Source of the DNA: an uncultured Corynebacterium sp.
GTDB taxonomy: Bacteria; Actinomycetota; Actinomycetes; Mycobacteriales; Mycobacteriaceae
Length of the DNA stretch: 6,945 nucleotides
Direction: 5' to 3'
Assembly (NCBI GenBank): GCA_915275065.1
Contig: CAJZGD010000135.1
Span: forward strand, 1-6,945
Shown here piece after piece: positions 1 to 6,388 of the stretch. How positions within the stretch are numbered: the stretch's first letter is position 1; each line of letters opens with the position of its first letter. The position numbers and the translations under genes are program-made. Under the pieces are notes generated by a model. It was not told the DNA's origin and made no database searches. It saw nothing but the letters and a program-made list of their open reading frames with translations.

Positions 1-17
1 CGACGCTCTTCCGATCT
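1..17 (+). other. Illumina adapter remnant at contig start
   Basis: The first 17 bases, CGACGCTCTTCCGATCT, are identical to the 3' end of the Illumina TruSeq read-1 adapter, which sits directly against the library insert. The glyS coding sequence begins cleanly at base 18. This is untrimmed adapter, not organism DNA, and it marks base 18 as the true end of the assembled genomic sequence. The adapter sequence is recalled from general knowledge, not from a search. Confidence 0.95.
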
Positions 18-317
18 CTCGCCCCCGTCAAGGTTGCCGTCCTGCCGCTGTCGAAGAAAGACACCCTGCTGCCCACCGCCGAGGCGATTGCCGCCGACCT
101 GCGCAAGCTCTGGAACGTCGACTACGACACCGCCGGCGCCATCGGCCGCCGCTACCGTCGCCAAGACGAAATCGGCACCCCGTTCTGCGTCACCGTCGAC
201 TTTGACAGCCTTGAGGACCGGTCCGTGACCGTCCGGGAACGCGACACCATGGCCCAGGAGCGGGTCGCCATCGACGAGCTGCCCGCCTACCTCGGCGCCC
301 GCCTGGTCGGCTGCTAA
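18..317 (+). CDS. glyS: Glycyl-tRNA synthetase, C-terminal fragment (5' end missing)
   Basis: This is the last 99 codons of a class II, dimeric (eukaryote-like) glycyl-tRNA synthetase, which charges tRNA-Gly with glycine in the cytoplasm. Only the C-terminal anticodon-binding domain is present. It opens with the beta strand LAPVKVAVLPL, followed by a helix (TAEAIAADLRKLW). Near residues 40-55 comes the family signature GAIGRRYRRQDEIGTPFCVT, then VDFDSLEDRSVTVRERDTMAQERV, which is strongly conserved across this family. It ends normally with TAA at 315-317. The gene is cut by the contig edge, so the catalytic core lies outside the window. The reading frame continues into the adapter at 1-17, but those codons are artefactual. 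The next gene starts 35 bp downstream on the same strand. Actinobacteria call this gene glyS or glyQS. Confidence 0.93.
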   Translation, partial: LAPVKVAVLPLSKKDTLLPTAEAIAADLRKLWNVDYDTAGAIGRRYRRQDEIGTPFCVTVDFDSLEDRSVTVRERDTMAQERVAIDELPAYLGARLVGC

Positions 318-335
318 TCACCGCTGCTTATCGAC

Positions 336-342
336 GGAAGGA
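336..342 (+). promoter_or_regulatory. Ribosome binding site for the 353-883 gene
   Basis: GGAAGGA lies 10 bases upstream of the ATG at 353 and is a good Shine-Dalgarno match. It supports that ATG as the start and shows that the gene is translated independently of glyS. Confidence 0.6.
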
Positions 343-352
343 ACCACATCAC

Positions 353-883
353 ATGGAATACACCAGCTGGGGAAACCGCGGCAAAGCCGGTGACACGAGA
401 ATCATTCACCTGTTCGAAAAATCGGATGGGGATATTGCAACCTTCCCCCAGGTTGGCACCGGCGACGCCACCGTGGGTGAGGCCACTTGGCAGCTCACCA
501 GCACCCCCAACACACTCACCGCCGTCCTGCCCGAGGGCGTCACCTACACTGCCACCGTGCCGGCGAAAAAATTCAGCCGGGCCAAGGAAATCGCCATTGA
601 TTTCGGCGACAAGCAGGTGCAGGCCATCAACGAGGCCGGCGCCGACTGGGTGTATGTGGATGCCGCCGACAAGAAGCTCGGCCAATTCTCCGGCGGCAAC
701 AACGGGGTACGCCGGTCAATCACCGAATTTGAACCCGATGTTGCCCTCACCCACGACGAACAGGTGTTCTTATCGTGGGTGACCCGCACCATGCTGGAAT
801 CCCGGCTTGCGGTCACCACCATGATCGCCACCATGAGCCTGCTGCTCATGATTCCCGTGGCGCTATTCGCCTTCATCGCATAA
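353..883 (+). CDS. Hypothetical protein with C-terminal membrane anchor, tubby/LURP-one-like pattern
   Basis: I do not recognise this 176-aa protein as a named family. Residues 1-130 look like a string of short beta strands and turns, for example ATWQLTS near 44-50, VTYTATVP near 63-70 and DWVYVDAADKKLGQFS near 98-113. The last is a hydrophobic strand, a D-x-x-x-K-x-x-G turn and another strand, a pattern typical of tubby C-terminal/LURP-one beta barrels. Residues 131-151 look helical. Residues 153-175 (from RLAVTTMIATMS to the end) form one membrane segment, so the protein is probably tail-anchored with its barrel in the cytoplasm. There is no signal peptide. A good ribosome binding site supports the start. 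The next gene follows 21 bp downstream and encodes a similar protein without the anchor, so the pair is likely cotranscribed. The fold is my inference; the gene and its membrane segment are well supported. Confidence 0.8.
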   Translation: MEYTSWGNRGKAGDTRIIHLFEKSDGDIATFPQVGTGDATVGEATWQLTSTPNTLTAVLPEGVTYTATVPAKKFSRAKEIAIDFGDKQVQAINEAGADWVYVDAADKKLGQFSGGNNGVRRSITEFEPDVALTHDEQVFLSWVTRTMLESRLAVTTMIATMSLLLMIPVALFAFIA

Positions 884-904
884 CTTTTCGGTAATCTGTG
901 GAAC

Positions 905-1351
905 ATGACAGCCCACACCTATAGTTGGGTGGGCGACACATTCTACGATGATCGTCGCCACCCCATCGCCACGGTCGCTGGTCACCAGCTCACCGTGGGC
1001 GATACCACCTACCGCATCACCAAAACCGGTGGTCGAGACTTTCGCCTGCGGGCCGACGGTGGGGGAGTGACCTTCATTTTCACCACGGCCGCGCTCACCA
1101 CCAACCGGCTCGAAGCCATGTGCGGCAGCCGGCATTATATTCTGCGCCGACCCCGCCCCTGGAATCCCGCCCGCACCATCACTACCCGCGACGGCACCAA
1201 TTACGGCACCATCACCCGCACCTTCAGCCCCCGCGGCGGTGCCGCCATCAAAGTCGAGCTGACCAGCGCCGACATTCCCAGCGCACACCTGGCGTTCCTG
1301 GCCTACGGTTGCAAGCTTGTCGACGCCGACACCACCAACATTAAAATCTGA
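905..1351 (+). CDS. Hypothetical soluble protein, likely diverged paralogue of the upstream gene
   Basis: This 148-aa protein has no signal peptide and no membrane segment, and I recognise no named family. It aligns by eye with its upstream neighbour. LTVGDTTYRIT (residues 29-39) matches ATVGEATWQLT. The turn-containing strand around RDGTNYGTITRTF matches ADKKLGQFS. Near the C-terminus IKVELTSADI...LAFLAYGCKLVD matches DVALTHDEQ...LSWVTRTMLESRL. The alternating beta strands followed by one helix and a short strand fit a tubby/LURP-one-like barrel, a fold often linked to lipid or membrane association. That assignment is inference. The ATG has only a weak ribosome binding site (GTGGAA, ending 2 bases before the start), and the gene lies 21 bp after the upstream stop, suggesting an operon. 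It converges on the TPM gene and is separated from it by a hairpin. Confidence 0.78.
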   Translation: MTAHTYSWVGDTFYDDRRHPIATVAGHQLTVGDTTYRITKTGGRDFRLRADGGGVTFIFTTAALTTNRLEAMCGSRHYILRRPRPWNPARTITTRDGTNYGTITRTFSPRGGAAIKVELTSADIPSAHLAFLAYGCKLVDADTTNIKI

Positions 1352-1356
1352 TCTCC

Positions 1357-1392
1357 GTAGGTGGCCGGAACCCTACCGCTTCGGCCACCTGC
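1357..1392. terminator. Candidate bidirectional terminator hairpin between convergent genes
   Basis: AGGTGGCCG (1359-1367) is the exact reverse complement of CGGCCACCT (1382-1390). The stem extends by a U-G and a G-C pair to 1357 and 1392, giving about 11 bp around a 14-nt loop. It lies 5 bp after the plus-strand stop and 3 bp before the minus-strand stop, so it could serve both genes. There is no immediate T tract on either strand; the minus strand reaches TTTT only about 10 bases past the stem. It may therefore be a weak terminator or an mRNA 3' stabiliser. Confidence 0.5.
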
Positions 1393-1395
1393 AGG

Positions 1396-3459
1396 CTAGA
1401 AGCTGCCGCCGCCCCCACCGCCGCCGCCGAAGCTGCCGCCACCACCGCCAATGTTAAACCCGCCACCGGACGAACCGTAGGAACCAAACCCGCTGCGGTG
1501 ATGATCATTCATCATCTCGTTAAACAGTGCGCCGGCGACGAAACTCCCCGCGCTGCTGCCACTCGAATTATTCTGCCGCATCTCATTATCAACATCCCGC
1601 TGAGCCGCCCGCAGTGCCGCCTGCGCCTGGGTCGTGGCATGCCGGGCATAGTTGATGGCATCCCGGGTTTGCGACGTCCGGACCGCCACGGCCTTCTCAA
1701 ACGCCTGTTCCGCATCGGCCAACTTGGTGCGCGCATCCGAACGCACATACCGGCCCCGGCTGGAAATAAAGTCCTGCGCCGCCCGGATTGCCGTCTGCGC
1801 CGCGGCGCTCTGCTGGTCAAACACCTGCAGAACCCGGGCATGGTCCGTAATCCCCGACTGGATTTGCTCCAGCATCTCATCCAACTGTGAATCCATGTCC
1901 GTCAGCTGTGTCCACGCCGTCAGCGGATCATGATCCTTGATGTTTCGGGCATTCTGGAGCGCCCCCCGGGCCCGCGTAAGGGTATTCGACACCGCATTCC
2001 AATCCAACTGGGTGCCCTGCGCCACACCCTGGGATTTAATCGCCTCGCCCTGCGCGATCTCCCCCTCAATCTCGGCAATCAGCGCATCCAGGTTCGCCTG
2101 GGCCGCCGCAATGTCCGACCGGGCCGACTCGATTGCCTTCAGCATCCGATCCGCCTGTTGAATGTCCGTCTCCGCGATACGGATTGCCTCGATCAGACCG
2201 GCCTGCTCGCCGGCTGGCCGCGCAGCCAAGTCCCGGCCCACATCAATCTGCTTCTCTGCCTCCGCCAATGCTGCCTGCGCGATCTCCACATTATGGTTGA
2301 TCGACGACAAGGTTTCCGCCGGGAACGACCGTCGCAAATCCGCCATCTGCTCCATTGCCGGCGCGATCCGGGTCTGCAAATCCACCGTGGACTGCGTGAG
2401 CCGCTCCAGCGTTTGCGGCGCATTCACCAGGAGATTACGCATGTCCGCAAAATTCTTCGCCTCCTGATCCAGGACATCATCAGCCTGCCCACACGACGAA
2501 ATGATCTCAATCAGCAATGATCGCTTATCGAACTCGCTCGCGTACTTCCGATCATTAATCTGCTGCTGAATCGCAAACGCCTTCTGCAACGTGCCCTGCG
2601 AATGCTGCAACGCCTGCGTGAACCTTCGGGTTCGCTCCGTTCCGAACTCGCTCACTGAAATATCCAATTCCGCCTGCGCTGCCTTAATCGACTCATCGGT
2701 GCTGACCAGTTCCTCCTTCGCCAACTGCTCCAACACCGTCGTACTCAACTGGCTCAATGCTGCTGTGTCCTTAGGATCCAAGGCGCGCCCCTGCTCCACA
2801 GCCTTCGCCGTGTCCCGCTTGGACTTCCGCCGCGCCGCATACACTGCACCGCCGCCTGCCGCCCCCAGCAGACCCATGCCACCCAGCAAGATCGCCGCTC
2901 CCACAGCAGCCGACCCCTTTGAGTCGCTTGACGACGAACTGCCGTCCGCCACCTGCTGTGCGGTAGTGATAAACGACGATGCCGCCCCCGCCCAATCATG
3001 CTGCCGCAAATGTGACACCACCGCGGTATCTACCTGCTTAAACGACTTGGCGGTAAACGCCTCACTATAGGCATACCCATACGTATTCGACCCCACCGCC
3101 AATAAAATATCGTAGCGGCTGGCGGCTATCGGCTTGAGCGCCTGCGTGGCCCACTCCTGCGCATCCATTCCGGGCGGGAACGAATCCACAAACACAATAT
3201 AGGCAATCCCATCGGTCTTATGCCGATAATCCTGGGCCAACTGATTGATGGAATCTATTTCCTCTTGGCTTAACCTGCCCGCCTGATCCGTCACTCCCAT
3301 TGATAACTTAGTGGCCGTACTCGTTCCCTGGGCCTGCACAAACACGCGTTCCCCAGCCAAAGCAAACGGTGAAATACCTATACCCACCGTCATTGCGCAC
3401 AACACAGCGGCGGCGGGGCGCAGCAGGGGAAAACGTCGAAAAGCTAGTCGTCGATTCAT
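1396..3459 (-). CDS. TPM-domain secreted membrane protein with glycine-rich tail
   Basis: The 687-aa product starts with a signal peptide (Arg-rich residues 1-14, hydrophobic 15-32, likely cleavage after A33-L34-A35). Residues about 55-170 are a TPM domain (TPM_phosphatase family): VTDQAGRLSQEEIDSINQLA, then IAYIVFVDSF, then YDILLAVGSNTYGYAYS. A Ser-rich linker (174-180) leads to one membrane helix (about 184-209), which ends in the positive cluster RRKSKR. Residues 215-630 are almost wholly helical, rich in Ala, Gln and Glu, and probably coiled-coil. The tail (665-687) is nearly all Gly with Ser and Phe, a common ending in TPM membrane proteins. The TPM domain should therefore be extracytoplasmic and the helical part cytoplasmic. 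TPM domains have been linked to acid phosphatase activity and to photosystem II repair in plants; the role here is unknown. Mycobacteria keep a similar long TPM protein beside dgt, which supports vertical inheritance. Transcription diverges from the YdcF-like gene. Confidence 0.88.
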   Translation of the reverse strand: MNRRLAFRRFPLLRPAAAVLCAMTVGIGISPFALAGERVFVQAQGTSTATKLSMGVTDQAGRLSQEEIDSINQLAQDYRHKTDGIAYIVFVDSFPPGMDAQEWATQALKPIAASRYDILLAVGSNTYGYAYSEAFTAKSFKQVDTAVVSHLRQHDWAGAASSFITTAQQVADGSSSSSDSKGSAAVGAAILLGGMGLLGAAGGGAVYAARRKSKRDTAKAVEQGRALDPKDTAALSQLSTTVLEQLAKEELVSTDESIKAAQAELDISVSEFGTERTRRFTQALQHSQGTLQKAFAIQQQINDRKYASEFDKRSLLIEIISSCGQADDVLDQEAKNFADMRNLLVNAPQTLERLTQSTVDLQTRIAPAMEQMADLRRSFPAETLSSINHNVEIAQAALAEAEKQIDVGRDLAARPAGEQAGLIEAIRIAETDIQQADRMLKAIESARSDIAAAQANLDALIAEIEGEIAQGEAIKSQGVAQGTQLDWNAVSNTLTRARGALQNARNIKDHDPLTAWTQLTDMDSQLDEMLEQIQSGITDHARVLQVFDQQSAAAQTAIRAAQDFISSRGRYVRSDARTKLADAEQAFEKAVAVRTSQTRDAINYARHATTQAQAALRAAQRDVDNEMRQNNSSGSSAGSFVAGALFNEMMNDHHRSGFGSYGSSGGGFNIGGGGGSFGGGGGGGGSF
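1399..1467 (-). repeat. Low-complexity glycine-codon tract at the 3' end of the TPM gene
   Basis: This run of GGN codons, seen on the plus strand as CCGCCGCC-like triplets, encodes residues 665-687, including five and then eight consecutive glycines, each run followed by Ser-Phe. Such tracts can vary in length by replication slippage and are prone to sequencing error. The frame stays open to the stop, so no error is evident here. Confidence 0.6.
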
Positions 3460-3466
3460 GACCTAA

Positions 3467-3472
3467 ATACTA
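3467..3472 (-). promoter_or_regulatory. Candidate -10 element for leaderless transcription of the TPM gene
   Basis: On the minus strand TAGTAT (plus-strand ATACTA) lies 7 bases before the ATG at 3459. That spacing would place the transcription start at, or within a base or two of, the start codon. There is no convincing ribosome binding site; AGGTC directly before the ATG is too close. The layout matches the leaderless mRNAs that are common in corynebacteria and mycobacteria. Confidence 0.45.
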
Positions 3473-3503
3473 GTCGGAAACGCTACCCGTCATGTACCGC
3501 CAA

Positions 3504-3510
3504 AAGGTGG
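3504..3510 (+). promoter_or_regulatory. Likely ribosome binding site for the YdcF-like gene
   Basis: AAGGTGG lies 12 bases before the ATG at 3523, slightly far but usable. A second purine run, AGGA at 3517-3520, is only 2 bases from the ATG and too close to work. The 63 bp between the divergent starts (3460-3522) must hold both promoters; I see no clear -10/-35 pair for the plus-strand gene. Confidence 0.4.
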
Positions 3511-3522
3511 CACACTAGGAAT

Positions 3523-4257
3523 ATGAAATCACGCACCACAGCCATCATCACCAGCCCGATCCTGCTCGCCATCACCAGCATTCTCGTTCGCGGAAGGTTC
3601 CGACCCACCAACACCCGCCACCGGTTTGACACCATTCTCGTGCTCGGCACCGCACAATACGGCGGGGTGCCATCGCGGCAGTTCGCCGCCCGACTCCGCT
3701 GGGCTGCGGAACTGTGGCACATGCACGGCACCCAAAACATCATCACCGTCGGTGGGAAACTCCCTACCGACACCACCACCGAAGCCGAAGTCGGCCGTAA
3801 CTACCTGCTGCAAGCCAAAGTTGACCCCGACTGCCTCATCCCCGTCCCCGAAGGCAACGACACCCTTGGCTCCTACCACGCAGCCCTCGAACGGCTAGGC
3901 GACGACTACCACGGCACCATCCTGATCGTCACCGACCCCAACCATGCGCTCCGCGCCGAACTGCTTGCCAAACAGATTGGGATGAACGCCCGAGTATCAC
4001 CCACACCCTACTGTCCGGCAATCTTCCCCACCAAAGGATTCTTCTGGACCCTATCGCACGAAGTTGGGGGCCTGATCGTCGTTGCCGCCACCGCCATCCT
4101 GGGCCGCAAACGAGCCGCAACCGTCGAAGACCTACTGCGCTACGCCCAAGGCATCCTCCGGCCATCCCGCATCCACCGCCACAACGTGCTGCGCGCCAAC
4201 CAACAGACCGCACACGAGCTGGCCCACGAATCGGCAAGCAAACCCGCCGATAAATAA
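3523..4257 (+). CDS. YdcF-like (DUF218) membrane-anchored protein
   Basis: The 244-aa protein begins with a hydrophobic segment (residues 8-22, after K2 and R4), probably a membrane anchor or uncleaved signal. A DUF218/YdcF-like domain of the SanA/ElyC group follows. Its marks, in order, are ILVLGTAQYGGVPSRQFAARL (38-58), ITVGGK (74-79), TEAEVGRNYL (86-95), NDTLGSYHAAL (112-122) and ILIVTDPNHALRAELLAKQ (133-151). These match the family's VLG, GG, sE, T-x-x-N-like and H-x-x-R motifs; S117 stands where Asn is more usual. A second hydrophobic stretch occurs at about 181-194, and the tail is polar. E. coli relatives act in envelope integrity and vancomycin resistance at high temperature (SanA) or in lipid-carrier and peptidoglycan metabolism (ElyC), but this protein's reaction is unknown. 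It lies 21 bp upstream of dgt on the same strand, so the two are probably cotranscribed. Confidence 0.85.
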   Translation: MKSRTTAIITSPILLAITSILVRGRFRPTNTRHRFDTILVLGTAQYGGVPSRQFAARLRWAAELWHMHGTQNIITVGGKLPTDTTTEAEVGRNYLLQAKVDPDCLIPVPEGNDTLGSYHAALERLGDDYHGTILIVTDPNHALRAELLAKQIGMNARVSPTPYCPAIFPTKGFFWTLSHEVGGLIVVAATAILGRKRAATVEDLLRYAQGILRPSRIHRHNVLRANQQTAHELAHESASKPADK

Positions 4258-4278
4258 ACCCGCTACCTAGGCATCATC

Positions 4279-5607
4279 ATGTACCACTACACCGACCACG
4301 ACATCGCCCGCATGTACCACGAACCCGCCAAGCGCAGCATGCTCGTCTCCCACCAGGACGAGCGCGGCCCCTTCGCCCGCGACCGCGCCCGGGTCCTCCA
4401 CAGCGCCGCCCTCCGCAGCCTAGCCGACAAAACCCAGGTCGTGAGCCCCAAGGAAGGCGACACGCCCCGCACCCGCCTCACCCACTCCCTCGAAGTCGCC
4501 CAAATTGCTCGGGGCATCGGCGCCGGCCTCGGCCTCGACCCCAACCTGTGCGAAATGGCCGGCCTCACCCACGACATCGGCCACCCACCCTACGGACATA
4601 ACGGGGAACACGCCCTCAACGAACTGGCGGTACACTGCGGCGGTTTCGAAGGCAACGCCCAAACGCTACGCATCCTCACCAGGCTAGAACCCAAGGTCCT
4701 CGACGCCCGCGACCACTCTTACGGCCTCAACCTCACCCGTGCCGCCCTCGACGCCGCCTGCAAATACCCCGTCACAAAAACCAACCCCGATGGCACCACT
4801 AACCGCAAATACAGCTGCTACGACGAGGACCGGCAAATCTTAGAGTGGGTGCGCGACGGGCACACCGACGGTCGAGCCGCAATGGAAGCCCAGGTCATGG
4901 ACTTCGCCGACGATATCGCCTACTCCGTCCACGATGTGGAAGACGGCATTATATCCGGCCGCATCCACCTCAACGCGCTCTGGGACCAGGAAGCACTGGA
5001 ATCCCTGGGGGCCAGCGGCGAGACCGCGTTTGGGGTATCTGCCGACCGCCTTGTCGACGCCGGTGGGTGGCTGCGCAACCTACAGGTGGTGGCGGCCGCA
5101 GCCGAATTCGACGGCAGTCTTCGCGGCCGCCGCAATCTCAAGGCCATGACCTCGGAACTCGTGGGTCGCTACGTGGGCGCCATCATCGAAGAAACCATCG
5201 CCCACCCCAACAACCAGGCAGGGGAGGGCGGCGATATGAGCGCCGAGCATGGCGTCAATCCTGGCCATGCTCGCCTTGGTCGTATTCACGGCGACCTTAT
5301 TGTGCCCGACCAGGTGTTGGCCGAGGTCACCCTGCTAAAATCCCTCGCCGTCCTCTACGTCATGAACACCCCGGAACGCAAGGAACGACAACGCAACCAA
5401 CGCGAACGAGTCGCTATGGTGTTCGAATACTTGACGGCGGGCGCGCCGGGTGCGCTCGACCCGATGTTTCAACTGTGGTGGGAGCAGGCGGAAGACGCGG
5501 CGGCCCGGGAGCGGGTGGTGATAGACCAGATCGCATCCATGACGGAATCCCGGCTGGCCCGGGTGGCGCAGGCGGCGCGGGACGCGGGCGACATGGACGT
5601 GGTGTGA
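4279..5607 (+). CDS. dgt: Deoxyguanosinetriphosphate triphosphohydrolase-like protein (dGTPase)
   Basis: The 442-aa protein is an HD-domain dNTP triphosphohydrolase, which splits dGTP or related dNTPs into deoxynucleoside and triphosphate to tune the DNA precursor pool. The metal-site motifs are complete: H69 in RTRLTHSLEVAQIARG, H98-D99 in LTHDIGHPPYGHNGE (with H102, H107 and E110), and D211/D212 in MDFADDIAYSVHDVEDGI. Other family marks are FARDRARVLHSAALRSLADKTQV (32-54), GGFEGNAQTLRILTRLE (121-137), LTRAALDAACKYP (152-164), SELVGRYVG (292-300) and VIDQIASMTESR (414-425). The ATG at 4279 is preferred because MYHYTDHD resembles the N-terminus of corynebacterial homologues as I recall them. 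The ribosome binding site is weak, so translation may couple to the gene 21 bp upstream. Residues about 309-334 look like a Gly/Asn-rich insertion before RIHGDLIVPD. From about 5430 the codons switch from C-ending to G-ending. Confidence 0.95.
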   Translation: MYHYTDHDIARMYHEPAKRSMLVSHQDERGPFARDRARVLHSAALRSLADKTQVVSPKEGDTPRTRLTHSLEVAQIARGIGAGLGLDPNLCEMAGLTHDIGHPPYGHNGEHALNELAVHCGGFEGNAQTLRILTRLEPKVLDARDHSYGLNLTRAALDAACKYPVTKTNPDGTTNRKYSCYDEDRQILEWVRDGHTDGRAAMEAQVMDFADDIAYSVHDVEDGIISGRIHLNALWDQEALESLGASGETAFGVSADRLVDAGGWLRNLQVVAAAAEFDGSLRGRRNLKAMTSELVGRYVGAIIEETIAHPNNQAGEGGDMSAEHGVNPGHARLGRIHGDLIVPDQVLAEVTLLKSLAVLYVMNTPERKERQRNQRERVAMVFEYLTAGAPGALDPMFQLWWEQAEDAAARERVVIDQIASMTESRLARVAQAARDAGDMDVV

Positions 5608-5680
5608 GTGGTGGTTGTGGGTTTTGGGTGCCGGCGGGGCGGAAAACTGTAGCGCTTTCAGGGGGTCGTTCTGGCTAAAA

Positions 5681-5693
5681 CACCATGATGGTG
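5681..5693. promoter_or_regulatory. Short dyad between dgt and the repeated gene family
   Basis: CACCAT, one central base, then ATGGTG form a perfect 13-bp inverted repeat about 60 bp before the first family gene. One loop base is too few for a hairpin terminator, so it could be a protein-binding operator or chance. The rest of 5608-5753 is G-rich at first and then closer to balanced. I see no clear dgt terminator in it. Confidence 0.2.
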
Positions 5694-5736
5694 GTGACGG
5701 AGTATGTCGATGCTTGGCGACGCTTCCTTCGGTGAT

Positions 5737-5749
5737 TGAATAGGCTTCA
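5737..5749 (+). promoter_or_regulatory. Shared leader motif, copy 1 (TGAATAGGCTTCA)
   Basis: This is the first of three copies of TGAATRRGCTTCA, each at the start of a family unit. It contains TAGGCT (5741-5746), which fits the loose actinobacterial -10 pattern TAnnnT and ends 7 bases before the ATG at 5754, consistent with a leaderless promoter. No strong ribosome binding site is present. The promoter role is inferred; the repetition is seen directly. Confidence 0.45.
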
Positions 5750-5753
5750 TGGT

Positions 5754-6293
5754 ATGAAACCAATTGATGATCCCCAAGAGTTTCAGCGAATCATGGCGGC
5801 TCGTAACCGGATTGCGGCTAGCCAGCGTGCGTTGTCCAGGAAATGGATTTCAGGCACCGGGGTGTTTGCGATGGCGGCGGAAGGCATTGTGCATTTCGTA
5901 GATGATGAGTACAAGCTTTTTGCTGATGCTTTTCGCGCCGAAGCACCCGGGCGCTTGTTCGGGGTTTCTAACGAAGATGGGCCTCCGGGGTGGGATCATG
6001 CTGTGATGGTGGAGCAGTCAACTGAGGACGAATTTGAGCAGCTTGAAACAGAATTCTATGGTCAGTACTTTCTGCTGTTCTCCGAAGATGAGCGGCACGC
6101 GGTGTTATTTACTCAGGCGGATTACAAGCTCATTGCCGGCCCGTTGTCGTTTTTGCACCGGTTCTTCCCGGATCTTTCCGCGCAGAAGCAGGAGTTTATC
6201 GAGTTCAAGAATGAAGAGCTTTCCTATAGACACACTGTCGGGTACGAACAAGCCATGGAAACCGCTGCCCGATTCATGGACTGGCTGGATTGA
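5754..6293 (+). CDS. Hypothetical protein, full-length member of a tandem paralogue family
   Basis: I do not recognise this 179-aa protein. It is soluble and acidic in appearance, with no signal peptide or membrane segment. Two halves can be told apart by their fate in the neighbouring copies. The N-terminal half (about 1-90) holds the core RNRIAASQ...LSRKWISGTGVFAMAAE and VHFVD, followed by ADAFRAE and DHAVMVE. The C-terminal half (about 100-179) begins EFYGQYFLLFSEDERHAVLF, then YKLIAGPLSFL and FFPDLSA, and ends in an aromatic helix (EQAMETAARFMDWLD). The ATG at 5754 is chosen because it aligns with the ATG of copy 2; an in-frame TTG at 5736 would add six residues but lies inside the shared leader. 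GC is clearly lower than in dgt. Tandem duplication of small acidic soluble proteins is seen in immunity-protein and surface-exclusion loci, but no toxin is present here, so function is unassigned. Confidence 0.78.
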   Translation: MKPIDDPQEFQRIMAARNRIAASQRALSRKWISGTGVFAMAAEGIVHFVDDEYKLFADAFRAEAPGRLFGVSNEDGPPGWDHAVMVEQSTEDEFEQLETEFYGQYFLLFSEDERHAVLFTQADYKLIAGPLSFLHRFFPDLSAQKQEFIEFKNEELSYRHTVGYEQAMETAARFMDWLD

Positions 6294-6370
6294 GATCAAA
6301 CGTTGGGTTGCTTGGAGCGCGTTATCTGCCGTGATGGTTTCTGGCAAACTGGGCTGCGTTTCTCTGTGGA

Positions 6371-6383
6371 TGAATGGGCTTCA
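6371..6383 (+). promoter_or_regulatory. Shared leader motif, copy 2 (TGAATGGGCTTCA)
   Basis: This second copy of the 13-bp motif differs from copy 1 at one base. The -10-like hexamer becomes TGGGCT (6375-6380), which loses the conserved A and would be a weaker promoter. It ends 8 bases before the ATG at 6389. The 6294-6370 stretch between the genes shows no other clear element. Confidence 0.4.
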
Positions 6384-6388
6384 GCGAT

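Noticed and set aside
314..1288. Minus-strand open frames of 120-140 codons opposite the two small hypothetical genes
   Set aside because: They are antisense to genes with better starts, spacing and recognisable internal structure. GC-rich DNA keeps the opposite strand open by chance.
1498..3070. Several plus-strand open frames of 90-200 codons across the TPM gene
   Set aside because: They lie fully inside a 687-codon gene with a signal peptide, TPM domain and membrane helix. Their Arg/Cys-rich composition is typical of out-of-frame translation.
4845..5678. A 277-codon plus-strand open frame overlapping dgt
   Set aside because: Its translation is extremely rich in Arg and Gly with no domain-like pattern. 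It is a frame-shifted reading of dgt, whose catalytic motifs are all intact.
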